A stretch of DNA of 64,000 bases. Source: an uncultured Christensenella sp. GTDB taxonomy: Bacteria; Bacillota; Clostridia; Christensenellales; CAG-917. Positions 32,631 through 41,400 of this stretch are shown here, piece by piece. The DNA lies in the NCBI GenBank assembly GCA_910584155.1, contig CAJTYG010000007.1, forward strand, positions 1 through 64,000, read 5' to 3'. How positions within the stretch are numbered: the stretch's first letter is position 1; each line of letters opens with the position of its first letter. A model generated the notes under the pieces. That model was not told the DNA's origin. It was given only the letters and a program-made list of their open reading frames with translations, and searched no databases. The position numbers were made by a program, and so were the translations under genes.

Positions 32631-33929
32631 ATGGAAACTTTATATATATTGCTTGCAATTTGTATTGCGCTCGGCTTGGCTGCAGTTGTGCTGGGCGTGC
32701 TTGCGCTTAAACGCAGTGCGGATAAAAAGAGTGCGAATTTATCCGTTGAAGATATCCGAGAAGAAAATTACCGCCTTAAAGAGGCTATTGACAACACCGT
32801 GCGTATGAGCCACTCCATGCTTGTGGGCGCAATAAACAATCAAAACGAAAACAGCAAGGGACTGCAGGCGCAGTTTGCTACTTTTATGACGTCGGTCAAC
32901 GCACAGCTCGATAAGCTGAAGGACGACATAGCTCGCAGCCTTGCCGACGTGCGTACGGCTATGGCGCAAAGCATGAAAGAGGTGCGTGAGGACAACGCCA
33001 AGCAACTTGATAAAATGAGGGAAACCGTTGACGAAAAGCTGAGCAGTACGCTCGAGCAGCGCTTTAATAATTCGTTTAAGATAGTAAACGACAGACTTGA
33101 GGAAATAAACCGCACTTTTTCGGAGCTGCAAAACCTGCAAACGGGCGTGCGTGATTTAAACAATATTTTTAAAAACGTCAAGACGAGAGGTACGTGGGGC
33201 GAGGTTGCGCTTGACAGCCTGCTGTCGCAGATACTTGCGCCGACGCAGTATGACAGGCAGGTGCGTATCACACGTGGCAGCGACGATGCGGTGGACTTTG
33301 CAATAAAGATGCCCGGCAAGGGCGACGGCGAGGTGCTGCTGCCTATTGACGCAAAATTCCCCGTCGAGGACTACGAAAGGCTTGTCACGGCGTCGCAGAA
33401 CGCAGATCCCGTCGCAGTCGAGGCGGCAGGCAAGGCTCTTGCAAGCCGCATAAAGCAGGAGGCTATGAGCATAAGAGATAAGTATATCAAACCGCCCAAA
33501 ACCACCGATTTTGCAATAATGTATCTACCTACCGAGGGGCTTTACGCCGAGATGATAAAGCGTGACGGGCTGATAGCGGAACTGCAAAATAAACATAGGA
33601 TAGTCGTGTGCGGACCTACTACTATCGCCGCTTTGTTAAACAGCCTGCAAATGGGTTTCAAGAGCGTGGCAATAGAAAAGCGCAGCACCGAGATAAGCAA
33701 GCTGCTGCAAAGCTTTATCGTGGACTTCGGCAAATTCAGCAAGCTGCTGCAGCAGACGGGCGATAAGCTGTCGGCAGTGCAAAGCACGCTTGCAAACGCC
33801 GAGAAGCGTACAGAAATCATACAGAAAAAGCTTGATAAGGTGAGCGGCTTTGTCGAGGACGACGGGTTGCCTGCCGACGACGGATTGCTGCTCGATAGCG
33901 AGGTCGCATCGGACATAGACGACGAGTGA
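32631..33929 (+). CDS. rmuC: RmuC family DNA recombination protein
   Basis: 432 residues with AAGGAG before the start. An N-terminal membrane anchor (ILLAICIALGLAAVVLGVLAL) is followed by a long coiled coil (~35-170) and the conserved RmuC nuclease-like core: RGTWGEVALDSLLSQIL, LLPIDAKFPVEDYERLV and VVCGPTTIAALLNSLQMGF. RmuC limits rearrangements at inverted repeats in E. coli; its biochemistry is unclear. The gene starts 10 bases after cca and is probably in the same transcript. A role in a genome with many palindromic repeats is a tempting but untested link. Confidence 0.93.
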   Translation: METLYILLAICIALGLAAVVLGVLALKRSADKKSANLSVEDIREENYRLKEAIDNTVRMSHSMLVGAINNQNENSKGLQAQFATFMTSVNAQLDKLKDDIARSLADVRTAMAQSMKEVREDNAKQLDKMRETVDEKLSSTLEQRFNNSFKIVNDRLEEINRTFSELQNLQTGVRDLNNIFKNVKTRGTWGEVALDSLLSQILAPTQYDRQVRITRGSDDAVDFAIKMPGKGDGEVLLPIDAKFPVEDYERLVTASQNADPVAVEAAGKALASRIKQEAMSIRDKYIKPPKTTDFAIMYLPTEGLYAEMIKRDGLIAELQNKHRIVVCGPTTIAALLNSLQMGFKSVAIEKRSTEISKLLQSFIVDFGKFSKLLQQTGDKLSAVQSTLANAEKRTEIIQKKLDKVSGFVEDDGLPADDGLLLDSEVASDIDDE

Positions 33930-33939
33930 GGGAAGGATA

Positions 33940-34734
33940 ATGCTTGCTGATTTGCATATACATACCACCGCTTCGGACGGAAAGCTGACTCCGAGTCAAG
34001 CCGTCGAGTGGGCAAAGAGCAACGGCGTTGAGATAGTTGCGATAACCGACCACGATACCGTAGGCGGACTCGACGAGGGTGAGCAGGCCGCACGTGAGCA
34101 GGGCTTGCACTTTGTTAGGGGAATTGAACTGTCAACTCAGTCATTTTGCGACGTGCATATACTCGGATACGGCATAGACAGCCACAACGAGGCGTTTTTA
34201 AGCGCACTCGAAAAAATAAAGCGGTTGAGGATAGACAGAAATATCAAAATCGGCAGGCGACTTGCAGACTGCGGCGTCAAGCTCGATTTCGATTTTGAGG
34301 CTTTCGGCATAGGGCGTATGAATATGGCAAGGGCAATGGTGGCGCAGGGCTTTGTAAAGGATGTAAACGAGGCGTTTGACGTCTACCTCGGGACAAAGGG
34401 CAAGGCTTATTGCTCGTCTGTGCGCATAACGCCCGAGCAGGCAGTGCAACTGATAAACGACGCAGGCGGCTTTGCAAGCATAGCGCACCCAAAGCACTAT
34501 CTGCTTGACAAACGGTTGGAAAAGCTGCTGTGTGCGCTCGTGCCCTGCGGACTTAAGGGGCTTGAGGTGAATTATCCAACGCATTTTGACAGCGATAAAA
34601 ATGCGCTCCGTCAGCTGTGCCGCAAATACGGTCTGCTGCCGACGGGCGGCAGCGATTACCACGGCGACGAGGACAAAAGCTTTGTCTTTCACCTTGATAT
34701 GCGTGTGATAAAAGAGCTGAATTTGCCCGTTTAG
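33940..34734 (+). CDS. PHP domain phosphoesterase
   Basis: 264 residues. Metal ligands of the PHP fold are visible in order: ADLHIHTTASDGKLTP near the N-terminus, EIVAITDHDTVGG, a glutamate in FVRGIELS, SIAHPKHYLLD and GSDYHGDED near the end. This pattern is that of the YciV/RNase AM-type 3',5'-nucleotide phosphoesterases rather than of histidinol phosphatase. GGGAAGGA precedes the ATG, 10 bases after rmuC. It closes the spoIIE-to-PHP co-directional block; the ABC transporter genes that follow are convergent. Confidence 0.88.
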   Translation: MLADLHIHTTASDGKLTPSQAVEWAKSNGVEIVAITDHDTVGGLDEGEQAAREQGLHFVRGIELSTQSFCDVHILGYGIDSHNEAFLSALEKIKRLRIDRNIKIGRRLADCGVKLDFDFEAFGIGRMNMARAMVAQGFVKDVNEAFDVYLGTKGKAYCSSVRITPEQAVQLINDAGGFASIAHPKHYLLDKRLEKLLCALVPCGLKGLEVNYPTHFDSDKNALRQLCRKYGLLPTGGSDYHGDEDKSFVFHLDMRVIKELNLPV

Positions 34735-34777
34735 ATTGCCTAAAATATGAAAAATGGGCTATATGTCAAATTGAAAA

Positions 34778-35632
34778 TCAACTTTCATGCTGTAAAAAGG
34801 CTTGAAGCTTAGGGCTTTTCGGTTCATCGAAAATTTGTCGGGGCGTGCCTGCTTCCTCTATAATTCCGTCCGCCATAAATATCACTTTGTCGGATACGTT
34901 TTTTGCAAAATCCATTTCGTGAGTGACAATTATCATCGTGCGGTCGGAGGATTTTAAACCTTTTATTACGTTTAATACCTCGCCCGTAAGCTCGGGATCG
35001 AGGGCGGAGGTGGGCTCGTCAAAGCACAGTATGTCGGGCGACAGCGCAAGCGCACGGGCGATAGCCACTCTTTGGCACTGTCCGCCGCTCAACTGACAGG
35101 GATAAGCGTCGCAGCGGTCGGCAAGCCCGACCTTTTCAAGCAAAGCTTTTGCATTGCTGTCAATGCCGTTTAATATCCTTTCTTTTGCAAGCTGTATTTG
35201 GCGTTTTATCTGTTTGCGATCGCCTTTGTAGCTGCTTTTTATTGAGGCACATTCCTGCTTGAAGCTTTCCTTTGCCAAAAGCCGTGCGGCAAGCGTAACG
35301 TTTGTAAGCACGTTGTAGTGCGGAAACAGATTGAAGCCTTGAAATACCAACCCGAAATGCAACCTCTTTTTGCGCAGGTCGTTTGATTTTACACGATTAG
35401 AACGCTTGTTTTGCAATGCTTCGGCATCAAAAAGCACTTCGTCGTTTACGCATATTTTGCCACTGTCGGCGGTTTCGAGAAAGTTGAGGCAGCGAAGCAA
35501 AGTCGTTTTGCCGCTGCCGCTGCTGCCTATTATCGAAAGCACTTCGCCCTTTTCGAGAGTGAAGCTGATACCTTTTAAAACCTCGCTTGCGCCGAAGCTC
35601 TTTTTTATATCCGATACTGTGAGTAATGCCAT
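34778..35632 (-). CDS. Amino acid ABC transporter, ATP-binding protein
   Basis: 284 residues. Walker A GSSGSGKTTLLRCLN, Q-loop LVFQGFNLFPHYNVLTNV, signature LSGGQCQRVAIARALAL, Walker B DILCFDEPTSALDPE and the switch histidine IIVTHEMDFA are all intact, so the protein should be active. It belongs to the GlnQ/HisP polar amino-acid group. An insertion of about 30-35 charged residues between the Q-loop region and the signature (SYKGDRKQIKRQIQLAKERI) makes it longer than the usual ~240. It is the last gene of the operon, two bases after the permease gene. Confidence 0.93.
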   Translation of the reverse strand: MALLTVSDIKKSFGASEVLKGISFTLEKGEVLSIIGSSGSGKTTLLRCLNFLETADSGKICVNDEVLFDAEALQNKRSNRVKSNDLRKKRLHFGLVFQGFNLFPHYNVLTNVTLAARLLAKESFKQECASIKSSYKGDRKQIKRQIQLAKERILNGIDSNAKALLEKVGLADRCDAYPCQLSGGQCQRVAIARALALSPDILCFDEPTSALDPELTGEVLNVIKGLKSSDRTMIIVTHEMDFAKNVSDKVIFMADGIIEEAGTPRQIFDEPKSPKLQAFLQHES

Positions 35633-35634
35633 AA

Positions 35635-36309
35635 TTACACCTTGTAATAGTCAAGCTTTTTTTCCGCAAAGCGGAACAGCAGGGTGAGCAGTCCGTTGAA
35701 GATAAGATAGAATACGCCCGCATAGAAAAGCGGCCATATGATTGCGTGTGCGTTTACTATATCCTGCGAGAGTAGGGTGATTTCCGCAACGGAAATAACT
35801 CTTGCAAGCGACGTGTCCTTTACGAGCGTGATGACCTCGTTGCTCATAGGCGCAAGTATACGTTTAAACACCTGCGGCAGTATTATGCGGAAAAATATTT
35901 GAGATTTGCTCATTCCGAGCACCTGTCCCGCTTCGTACTGTCCTTTGGATATACTTTCAATTCCACCCCGATAGATTTCCGAAAAGTAGCACGCATAGTT
36001 GATGACAAACGCTACCGTCACCGCCGTAAAACGTGAGGACATAGGGTAGTGAAACAGCAGCCCCGGTACAAAAAATACGACTATGATCTGCAGCATAAGC
36101 GGCGTGCCTCTTATTATCCAGATGATAGTGCGAAGCAACCATTTGAGCGGCTTTATTTTGGACATCGAGCCTAAGCATATCAGCAGTCCGAGAGGTAGGG
36201 CGAGCACCAACGTCAGAATGAACAGCAGGCAAGTGACGCCAAAGCCTTGTAGTAGCTCTGCCGTCACCTGTAAAAAAGAAATGGAGGACAAAATGTTTGC
36301 TGCTGTCAT
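35635..36309 (-). CDS. Amino acid ABC transporter, permease
   Basis: 224 residues with about five membrane helices. The EAA motif that contacts the ATPase is GQYEAGQVLGMSKSQIFFRI, and the inner segment RGTPLMLQIIVVFF is typical of HisM/GlnP permeases. The stop is two bases from the next ATG, so the two are coupled. There is only a weak ribosome site (AAGGCAAC) before its start. The binding-protein gene ends 123 bases upstream. Confidence 0.92.
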   Translation of the reverse strand: MTAANILSSISFLQVTAELLQGFGVTCLLFILTLVLALPLGLLICLGSMSKIKPLKWLLRTIIWIIRGTPLMLQIIVVFFVPGLLFHYPMSSRFTAVTVAFVINYACYFSEIYRGGIESISKGQYEAGQVLGMSKSQIFFRIILPQVFKRILAPMSNEVITLVKDTSLARVISVAEITLLSQDIVNAHAIIWPLFYAGVFYLIFNGLLTLLFRFAEKKLDYYKV

Positions 36310-36360
36310 AATGGTTGCCTTGTTTTATAGCTTTGGTTTTATGTCATCTAATCGAGTAAA

Positions 36361-36398
36361 TTACTCGAATATGACTTGCCGATGTCCCCGCCTGCGCT
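36361..36398 (-). repeat. Degenerate second copy of the end of the binding-protein gene
   Basis: 38 bases matching 36433-36471 at about 85%, including the stop codon, with one base deleted. It lies between the binding-protein stop and the permease start. Confidence 0.6.
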
Positions 36399-36432
36399 TT
36401 GTACGAATGGCGAGGACGTATGTGTATTTAGG

Positions 36433-37284
36433 TTACTCGAAAATTGCTTTGCCGATATCCTCGCCTGCGCTGCCACGTTCTGCTACGATACGGGCTTGCT
36501 TTAAGCTTTCAGCGTCGGTGTATTTTTGCTCGTCCGCTTTGCGAATGACTACGCACTGTCTGTTGAGCAGATAGGGTATGCTTATTTGCATTGCCTCAAG
36601 ACGGTCGGCATTAATGGTCATTCCGTTCCACACGCAGTCGATCGAGCCGTTTTGAAGCTCGGTTTCTTTCAAATTCCAATTTATCAGCACAAATTCGATT
36701 TGGATATTTGTGCCGTACGTCTGATTGAGATAGTTTACTATTTCACGGGGCAGGTCGATGTCGAAGCCGCTTAGCACGTTGCCGTTTTTGATAGCCATAG
36801 GCGGATTGAGCGTGTAGCCCACCTTAAACTTGCCACGTGCGACTATTGCGTTCCAATCATCGTCGTTTACGTCCGTTTGAGGGGTGTACTCAAGGCTGAG
36901 TACGTTGTCCGTCAAGCCGTATCTTTGCGCAATTTCCGCAATTTTGGTGTCCTTAAGCGCAGATAGCGCACGGTTCACCTTGTCGGCAAGCCCTGTGCTG
37001 CCTTTGCGGAAGGCAATGCCGTATTGCTCGGTTTCAAACTCGATACCGTCAACGATTTTTAGGTCTCTTGTAAGAGACGTGTTTTGCGAAAGCAGATAGG
37101 ACGCCATAGTATAGTCCAAAATGCCCGCATCGGCTGTCATTGAGTTGAGCTCGGTGAAAATATCCGCCTGAGCTCCGACGCCGACATAGCCTGCCGTGGT
37201 TTTGTTGCATGCGATCAGACCAAAGCTGAGTGCAATGAGAGATATAAGTGCGGTTGCAAACAGTGCGATTTTTTTTGTTTTCAT
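36433..37284 (-). CDS. Solute-binding lipoprotein with apparently permuted halves
   Basis: 283 residues with AAGGAG upstream. The signal peptide ends in lipobox LIAC (Cys 26), so it is a surface lipoprotein and the receptor of the adjacent permease/ATPase. Two halves are in reversed order. Residues ~33-130 look like the C-terminal half of a polar amino-acid binding protein (ELNSMTADAGILDYTMASYL, then TEQYGIAFRKGSTGLADKVN). Residues ~145-283 look like the N-terminal half (FKVGYTLNPPMAIKNGNVLS, GFDIDLPREIVNYLN, GSIDCVWNGMTINADR). The end, ERGSAGEDIGKAIFE, is where a normal protein would cross into the first half. It may be a circular permutant or the product of a collapsed tandem duplication. 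Confidence 0.75.
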   Translation of the reverse strand: MKTKKIALFATALISLIALSFGLIACNKTTAGYVGVGAQADIFTELNSMTADAGILDYTMASYLLSQNTSLTRDLKIVDGIEFETEQYGIAFRKGSTGLADKVNRALSALKDTKIAEIAQRYGLTDNVLSLEYTPQTDVNDDDWNAIVARGKFKVGYTLNPPMAIKNGNVLSGFDIDLPREIVNYLNQTYGTNIQIEFVLINWNLKETELQNGSIDCVWNGMTINADRLEAMQISIPYLLNRQCVVIRKADEQKYTDAESLKQARIVAERGSAGEDIGKAIFE

Positions 37285-37328
37285 AAGCTTAACTCCTTTG
37301 ATTTTGCTTTATCGATTTAGTCCATTGA

Positions 37329-37358
37329 AGTGATTTGAGACTATTATACTTTATCACT
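37329..37358. promoter_or_regulatory. Inverted repeat over the -10 of the transporter promoter
   Basis: AGTGAT (37329-37334) and ATCACT (37353-37358) flank the TATAAT of the promoter, a placement expected for a repressor operator. Confidence 0.35.
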
Positions 37359-37371
37359 TTAGTTTTGTAAA
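37343..37371 (-). promoter_or_regulatory. Sigma-A promoter of the amino-acid ABC transporter operon
   Basis: On the minus strand TTTACA (37366-37371), 17 bases, TATAAT (37343-37348), about 60 bases upstream of the binding-protein ATG. Confidence 0.7.
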
Positions 37372-37450
37372 GCGTTTTACGTGAGAAAATTTTGAAAAGT
37401 TTTCAAATGGGGTAGGAAAAGTTAAGCTTTGCAAAGGGTGTAGGTGGTGG

Positions 37451-37467
37451 ACAATCCCCTCACGCTC
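37451..37467 (+). repeat. Truncated family A repeat
   Basis: Only the left arm ACAATCCCCTCACGCTC remains; the right arm is missing. Confidence 0.45.
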
Positions 37468-37524
37468 GAAAATCGGCGTTCTTAGCGCAACCCCGTCCGA
37501 ATTTCGGGCAGGGTTGTTGCTTTA

Positions 37525-37624
37525 ACTTGATTTTCTCGCTGCTACCGCACAAAGCATTGTTTGCTATCATCTCTTGGTTGTCGTTGTAAACTCTTGCCTT
37601 GTTCCGCAAAATGCTTTGTTTGGT
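37525..37624 (-). repeat. Family C intergenic repeat, full copy (inverted)
   Basis: The reverse complement contains ACCAAACAAAGCATTTTGCGG, GAGTTTACAA and GATAGCAAACAATGCTTTGT, then GCGGTAGCAGCGAGAAAATC, as in the copy at 17811-17931. Confidence 0.65.
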
Positions 37625-37625
37625 G

Positions 37626-37760
37626 ACAATCCCCTCACCGTCTCATCGCACGGAGTGCGAATTCGACGGAGCTCCCCTTACTAAGGGGAGCCATAATAGG
37701 GGTGGGTGCCATAATAGAGTGAAATGTCTGGATTGCTTCGGCGGGTGCCTCGCAATGACG
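37626..37760 (+). repeat. Composite repeat A (variant hairpin) + B
   Basis: Family A variant with TCATCGCACGGAGTGCGAATTC-like centre at 37626-37692, as at 20303-20370, followed by family B at 37726-37760. Confidence 0.65.
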
Positions 37761-37807
37761 TGCGAGAAAATCGGCGTTCTTAGCTTGCGATTGCTTGCAA
37801 TCGCTTA

Positions 37808-37859
37808 GGCTCCCTTTAATAAGGGGAGCTGGCTGCGTAGCAGACTGAGGGTATTGTAA
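37808..37859 (-). repeat. Family A repeat, inverted (CTGCGTAGCAG version)
   Basis: GGCTCCCTTTAATAAGGGGAG, GGCTGCGTAGCAGACTGAGG and the arm TATTG read as a family A copy on the minus strand. Confidence 0.65.
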
Positions 37860-37867
37860 CAAGCCTC

Positions 37868-37920
37868 ATTTTGCAAGCAATCGTTCGCCTTGACTTGATT
37901 TTCTCGCTGCTACCGCACAA
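37868..37920 (-). repeat. Family C repeat, partial inverted copy
   Basis: Matches the right-hand part of the full copy: GTGCGGTAGCAGCGAGAAAA and CAAGTCAAGGCGAACGATTG on the minus strand. Confidence 0.55.
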
Positions 37921-38005
37921 GCTAAAACTGCGCTACACACTTTCTCGTAAATGGCTTTTTGTCATCTCGGTCAATTTACATTCGCTTGTTTTATCTTGTT
38001 TGGTG

Positions 38006-38062
38006 ACAATCCCCTCACCGCTCCGCTTAAGCTTTGCGGAGCTCCCCTTACTAAGGGGAGCC
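38006..38062 (+). repeat. Family A repeat (GCGGAG version)
   Basis: ACAATCCCCTCACCGCTCCG, AAGCTTTGCGGAG and CTCCCCTTACTAAGGGGAG; it is nearly identical to the copy at 17576-17632. It lies ~150 bases upstream of the giant gene's promoter. Confidence 0.75.
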
Positions 38063-38210
38063 ATAATGGGGATTTGTAAAAGGGAACCATAGTAGTGTGG
38101 TTAGTATCAAAATTTGTGAAGAATAACTCCAGTTTGGGGTGATTTTTTAGACAAGTTTTAAACAAATGTATCAATAAATGCGATTTTTAACAAATTGTCA
38201 AATATTTCTA

Positions 38211-38239
38211 TTGAAAACTTTGTATTTATATTATAAAAT
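38211..38239 (+). promoter_or_regulatory. Putative promoter of the giant surface-protein operon
   Basis: TTGAAA (38211-38216), 17 bases, TAAAAT (38234-38239), in AT-rich DNA. A second -35 choice is TTGTCA (38195-38200). It leaves a leader of ~170 bases. Confidence 0.4.
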
Positions 38240-38245
38240 ATTAAA

Positions 38246-38414
38246 GCACATATTTATGCGCAACGTGCGTATACACGTGTGATACGAGTGCGTAAGAAAA
38301 CAAAACCGAAAGCGAGATAACTGACTGCGTGGCGACGGGACATCGAGAGACAAGGCTTGAGTAAGAGGTTTGGTTTTGGAAATGCTTGTGCAATGTGTGC
38401 GAAAATAAGGGAAA
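38246..38414 (+). other. Long 5' leader of the giant gene
   Basis: About 170 bases without a gene between the putative promoter and the start. It contains ACGTG (38263-38267) paired with CACGT (38274-38278) and further GC-rich, possibly structured DNA. No known riboswitch pattern was recognised. Confidence 0.35.
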
Positions 38415-41400
38415 ATGATGAGAGCTAAACATACATACGCTAAAAATAATTACTCGAGCAAGACGGCAAACAAGTCTATATTTAAGGCGATTTTGTTTGT
38501 TTTGCTTTTTTCTTTGATTTTTACAAGCGTTTTAGTATCCGCATTGAGCGGTGCGCAGTCTGCCGACGCAGCTTCATGGACAGGCAATCCGACTGCGATT
38601 TCATCAACCACTTCTGGCACAAATATTGCAAGTAAATACAATGGGAGTCAGGCAAGCCGACTTGGCGATTTTTATATAGACTCTGAAAAGGACAATACCA
38701 AAAACAACTTTAAATGGTGGGACAGAGGTTACGGCTTCCAAAATTATGCTTTTGAAGACTATGCCGCAGTATATTGGCTTGAGTTTACGTTTTCGGGCGA
38801 TTTGCTTACCGCCGCACAGGAAGGGCGTGTAAGCTATTATGCTTCTGCAAAAGCTACTTTCAGCGGTGATACGTTTGAAAAAAACGATGAAAACGCAATG
38901 GCGGTGTCATATATCGGCACAAGCAATGCGCCTACGGAGGCTGTGGTAAGCAGCTCGAGAAGCGGCAATGACGCAAGCTGGGCTTCGACTTCATTGTTTA
39001 ATTCATACTCGGGGTGGTCAAACGGCTCGACAACACACTCTCTCGGTGACGGAAAATATAACACAACGTATGCGTCAAAGGCATCGACAACAGGCATACG
39101 TCTTATCTTTGCAGTCATCGGCGACGGCGATTTGCATGGCGGTTTTAAAAATTTAAACCTCACAATTTACGTCAAGCCTAAGGATACGATAGCTTCAAAT
39201 ACTTCTACATTTGATTTGACAGACGGTTTATATGGTGAAAACTATAATATACAAGCAACGACTACGAGCAATTGGTCTACTCCTGTAAAAGAAACATGGG
39301 ACGGAGATATGCGAGTATTTAACAGAGTTGCTTATGATGCAAATACAACTGTTAAATATACAGGTTCTGATTTTAAAGATGATATTGTCGATTTTGGTAA
39401 ACTTGGATATGCGTCTTCCGGTTTATTTGCAGGTTTAGGTGATGGCGATGAGCCTACTGTTGATGGTTATGCTGAATTTAAAATTACATTACCAAAAGGT
39501 GTAACGCGAATTGATTTTTCAGGTAAACTTTTTGCAGCTTCTTCATCGGATAGTCCTCGCAAGCCGGATCAGGCAAAGGCGACGCTTGAACTGCTAAAAG
39601 GAACGACGTTGATTAAAACTATCACGGCGGATACAGGTAGAAAAACCGATGATTATAAGACTCCGCATACTAAGAGTGAAAATATTGAATGGACTAATTG
39701 TATAATTAACTCAAGTCCGTCAACTTCTACAACAGAATTGACAGTTAGACTAAGATTATGGGCTAACCATGAGAATGATAGAACTGCGTTCGATTATGAC
39801 GATAACGGCAATGCATTTGCGTTGATTGGTAATTTAAAAATTAAAATGTACGGTGCATATTATGTTTCGTTTAACGGAAATGGTAGTACTTCTGGTACAA
39901 TGAGCCAACAAACATTGCAATTTGGCGTTAAAGATTCGACGGAAACTCTCAAAAGCAATACTTTCACAAGAACGGATCACACTTTTGTCGGTTGGTCTAC
40001 GGTGCAAGGTGGTTCAGTTGTATATACGAACGGCTTTGACTCATCAGACGGTGCAAAAAACGGTACGACATCCGTTACGACTACAGGTGAGTTATACACC
40101 TCTTGGGGCAACGAACTTACGAATAAACCTGGGGCAACAGTCAATCTATATGCCGTATGGTATGAAAGCGACTTCGGGAAGCTCAGTAGCGGCACTTCGG
40201 GCAAGTGGGGAAGTGAAACAAATCCATACGTGATATCTGAGCGAGACCATTGGCTGAGCCTTGTGGACATTGTCAACGGCAACCGAAAACCCGTAAACAG
40301 CGTAGCGGGCACGTATTACGGCAATACGATAAGCTCAAACGACGTGCAGGCGTCGTATACTTCGTTTTACAACTGCTATTTTGTAGTCACGGCAGATATA
40401 GAGCTTGGCGACATAGAGCCTGTGGGCAAGGATAACGGTATATCATATACGTCGCACAATTTCCAAGGCAAGATATACGGCGGCAGCGGCGTAAACGCAA
40501 AGGTCAACCGCACGCTTATTGTAAATATAGATACCGATTATACCGACGACGCTAACAGAGGCACGGGACTTTTCGGAAACCTTGTGGGCAATTCTGCAAC
40601 AAACGTAACAAAAATAGAATACCTGACCGTTGCGGGCAATATTTCGTCCACGACGGGCAAGGTGGGCGGCATTGTAGGTACGGCAAGCTCGACCTATGCA
40701 AAAGAAATAAACAACTGCACATCAACTGTAAATATAAAGAGCTTCACTCTCAACACGCAGGGACAGATAAACGGTTTTAAAGACGGCGCAGGCGGCATAT
40801 TGGGATATGTCAATGCGGGTACAAAAAATCTGAAGATAAGCGGCTGCGAGTATAGGGGCGGGAGCTCGCTTTTGTCGTATACCTGGCTTGACGGCACCAC
40901 TGCAAAATCTATTACGAGCAGCAACATCATAGGCGGCAACGGCGTAGGCGGCATTGTAGGTTATATGAAATCGGGTGCTAATACGCTCACCGTTGAGGGC
41001 TGCTCGTCAAGCGGTAAGATACTGGGCACCTGCAACGTCGGCGGCATTGCGGGCAGAGTAGAAACAAATTATACAGACACCAACTCGATACTGTTCAGCC
41101 ACCATTACAACGAGGCGAGCGTTGAGGCAATTTCATCCACATTTACGGTCGGCGGCATTGCGGGATATTTCTATTATAGCGGCGCTTCCACTACAAACGT
41201 CGTGTTGCTGATGAGATATTGCTACAATCAGGGCGCAGTCAAGTCGGGCGGTCAAAGCGCAGGCGGCATTGCGGGCAATGCGACCGTCAAAACAGACGGC
41301 GGCGGCAAGGCTCAAAACGTCAAGCTTAGCTACTGCTATAACAATACGGCTAATATCACGGGCACGACGAGGGGCGAGATAGTCGGAGCGGGCACAAATA

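Noticed and set aside
36310..36432. Small gene between binding protein and permease
   Set aside because: The segment holds a decayed copy of the upstream gene end with a one-base deletion and no start with a ribosome site.
36433..37284. Binding protein as a simple truncated pseudogene
   Set aside because: The frame is complete with signal peptide, lipobox, ribosome site and promoter, and both halves of the fold are present, only in reversed order. Collapse of a tandem duplication is still possible.
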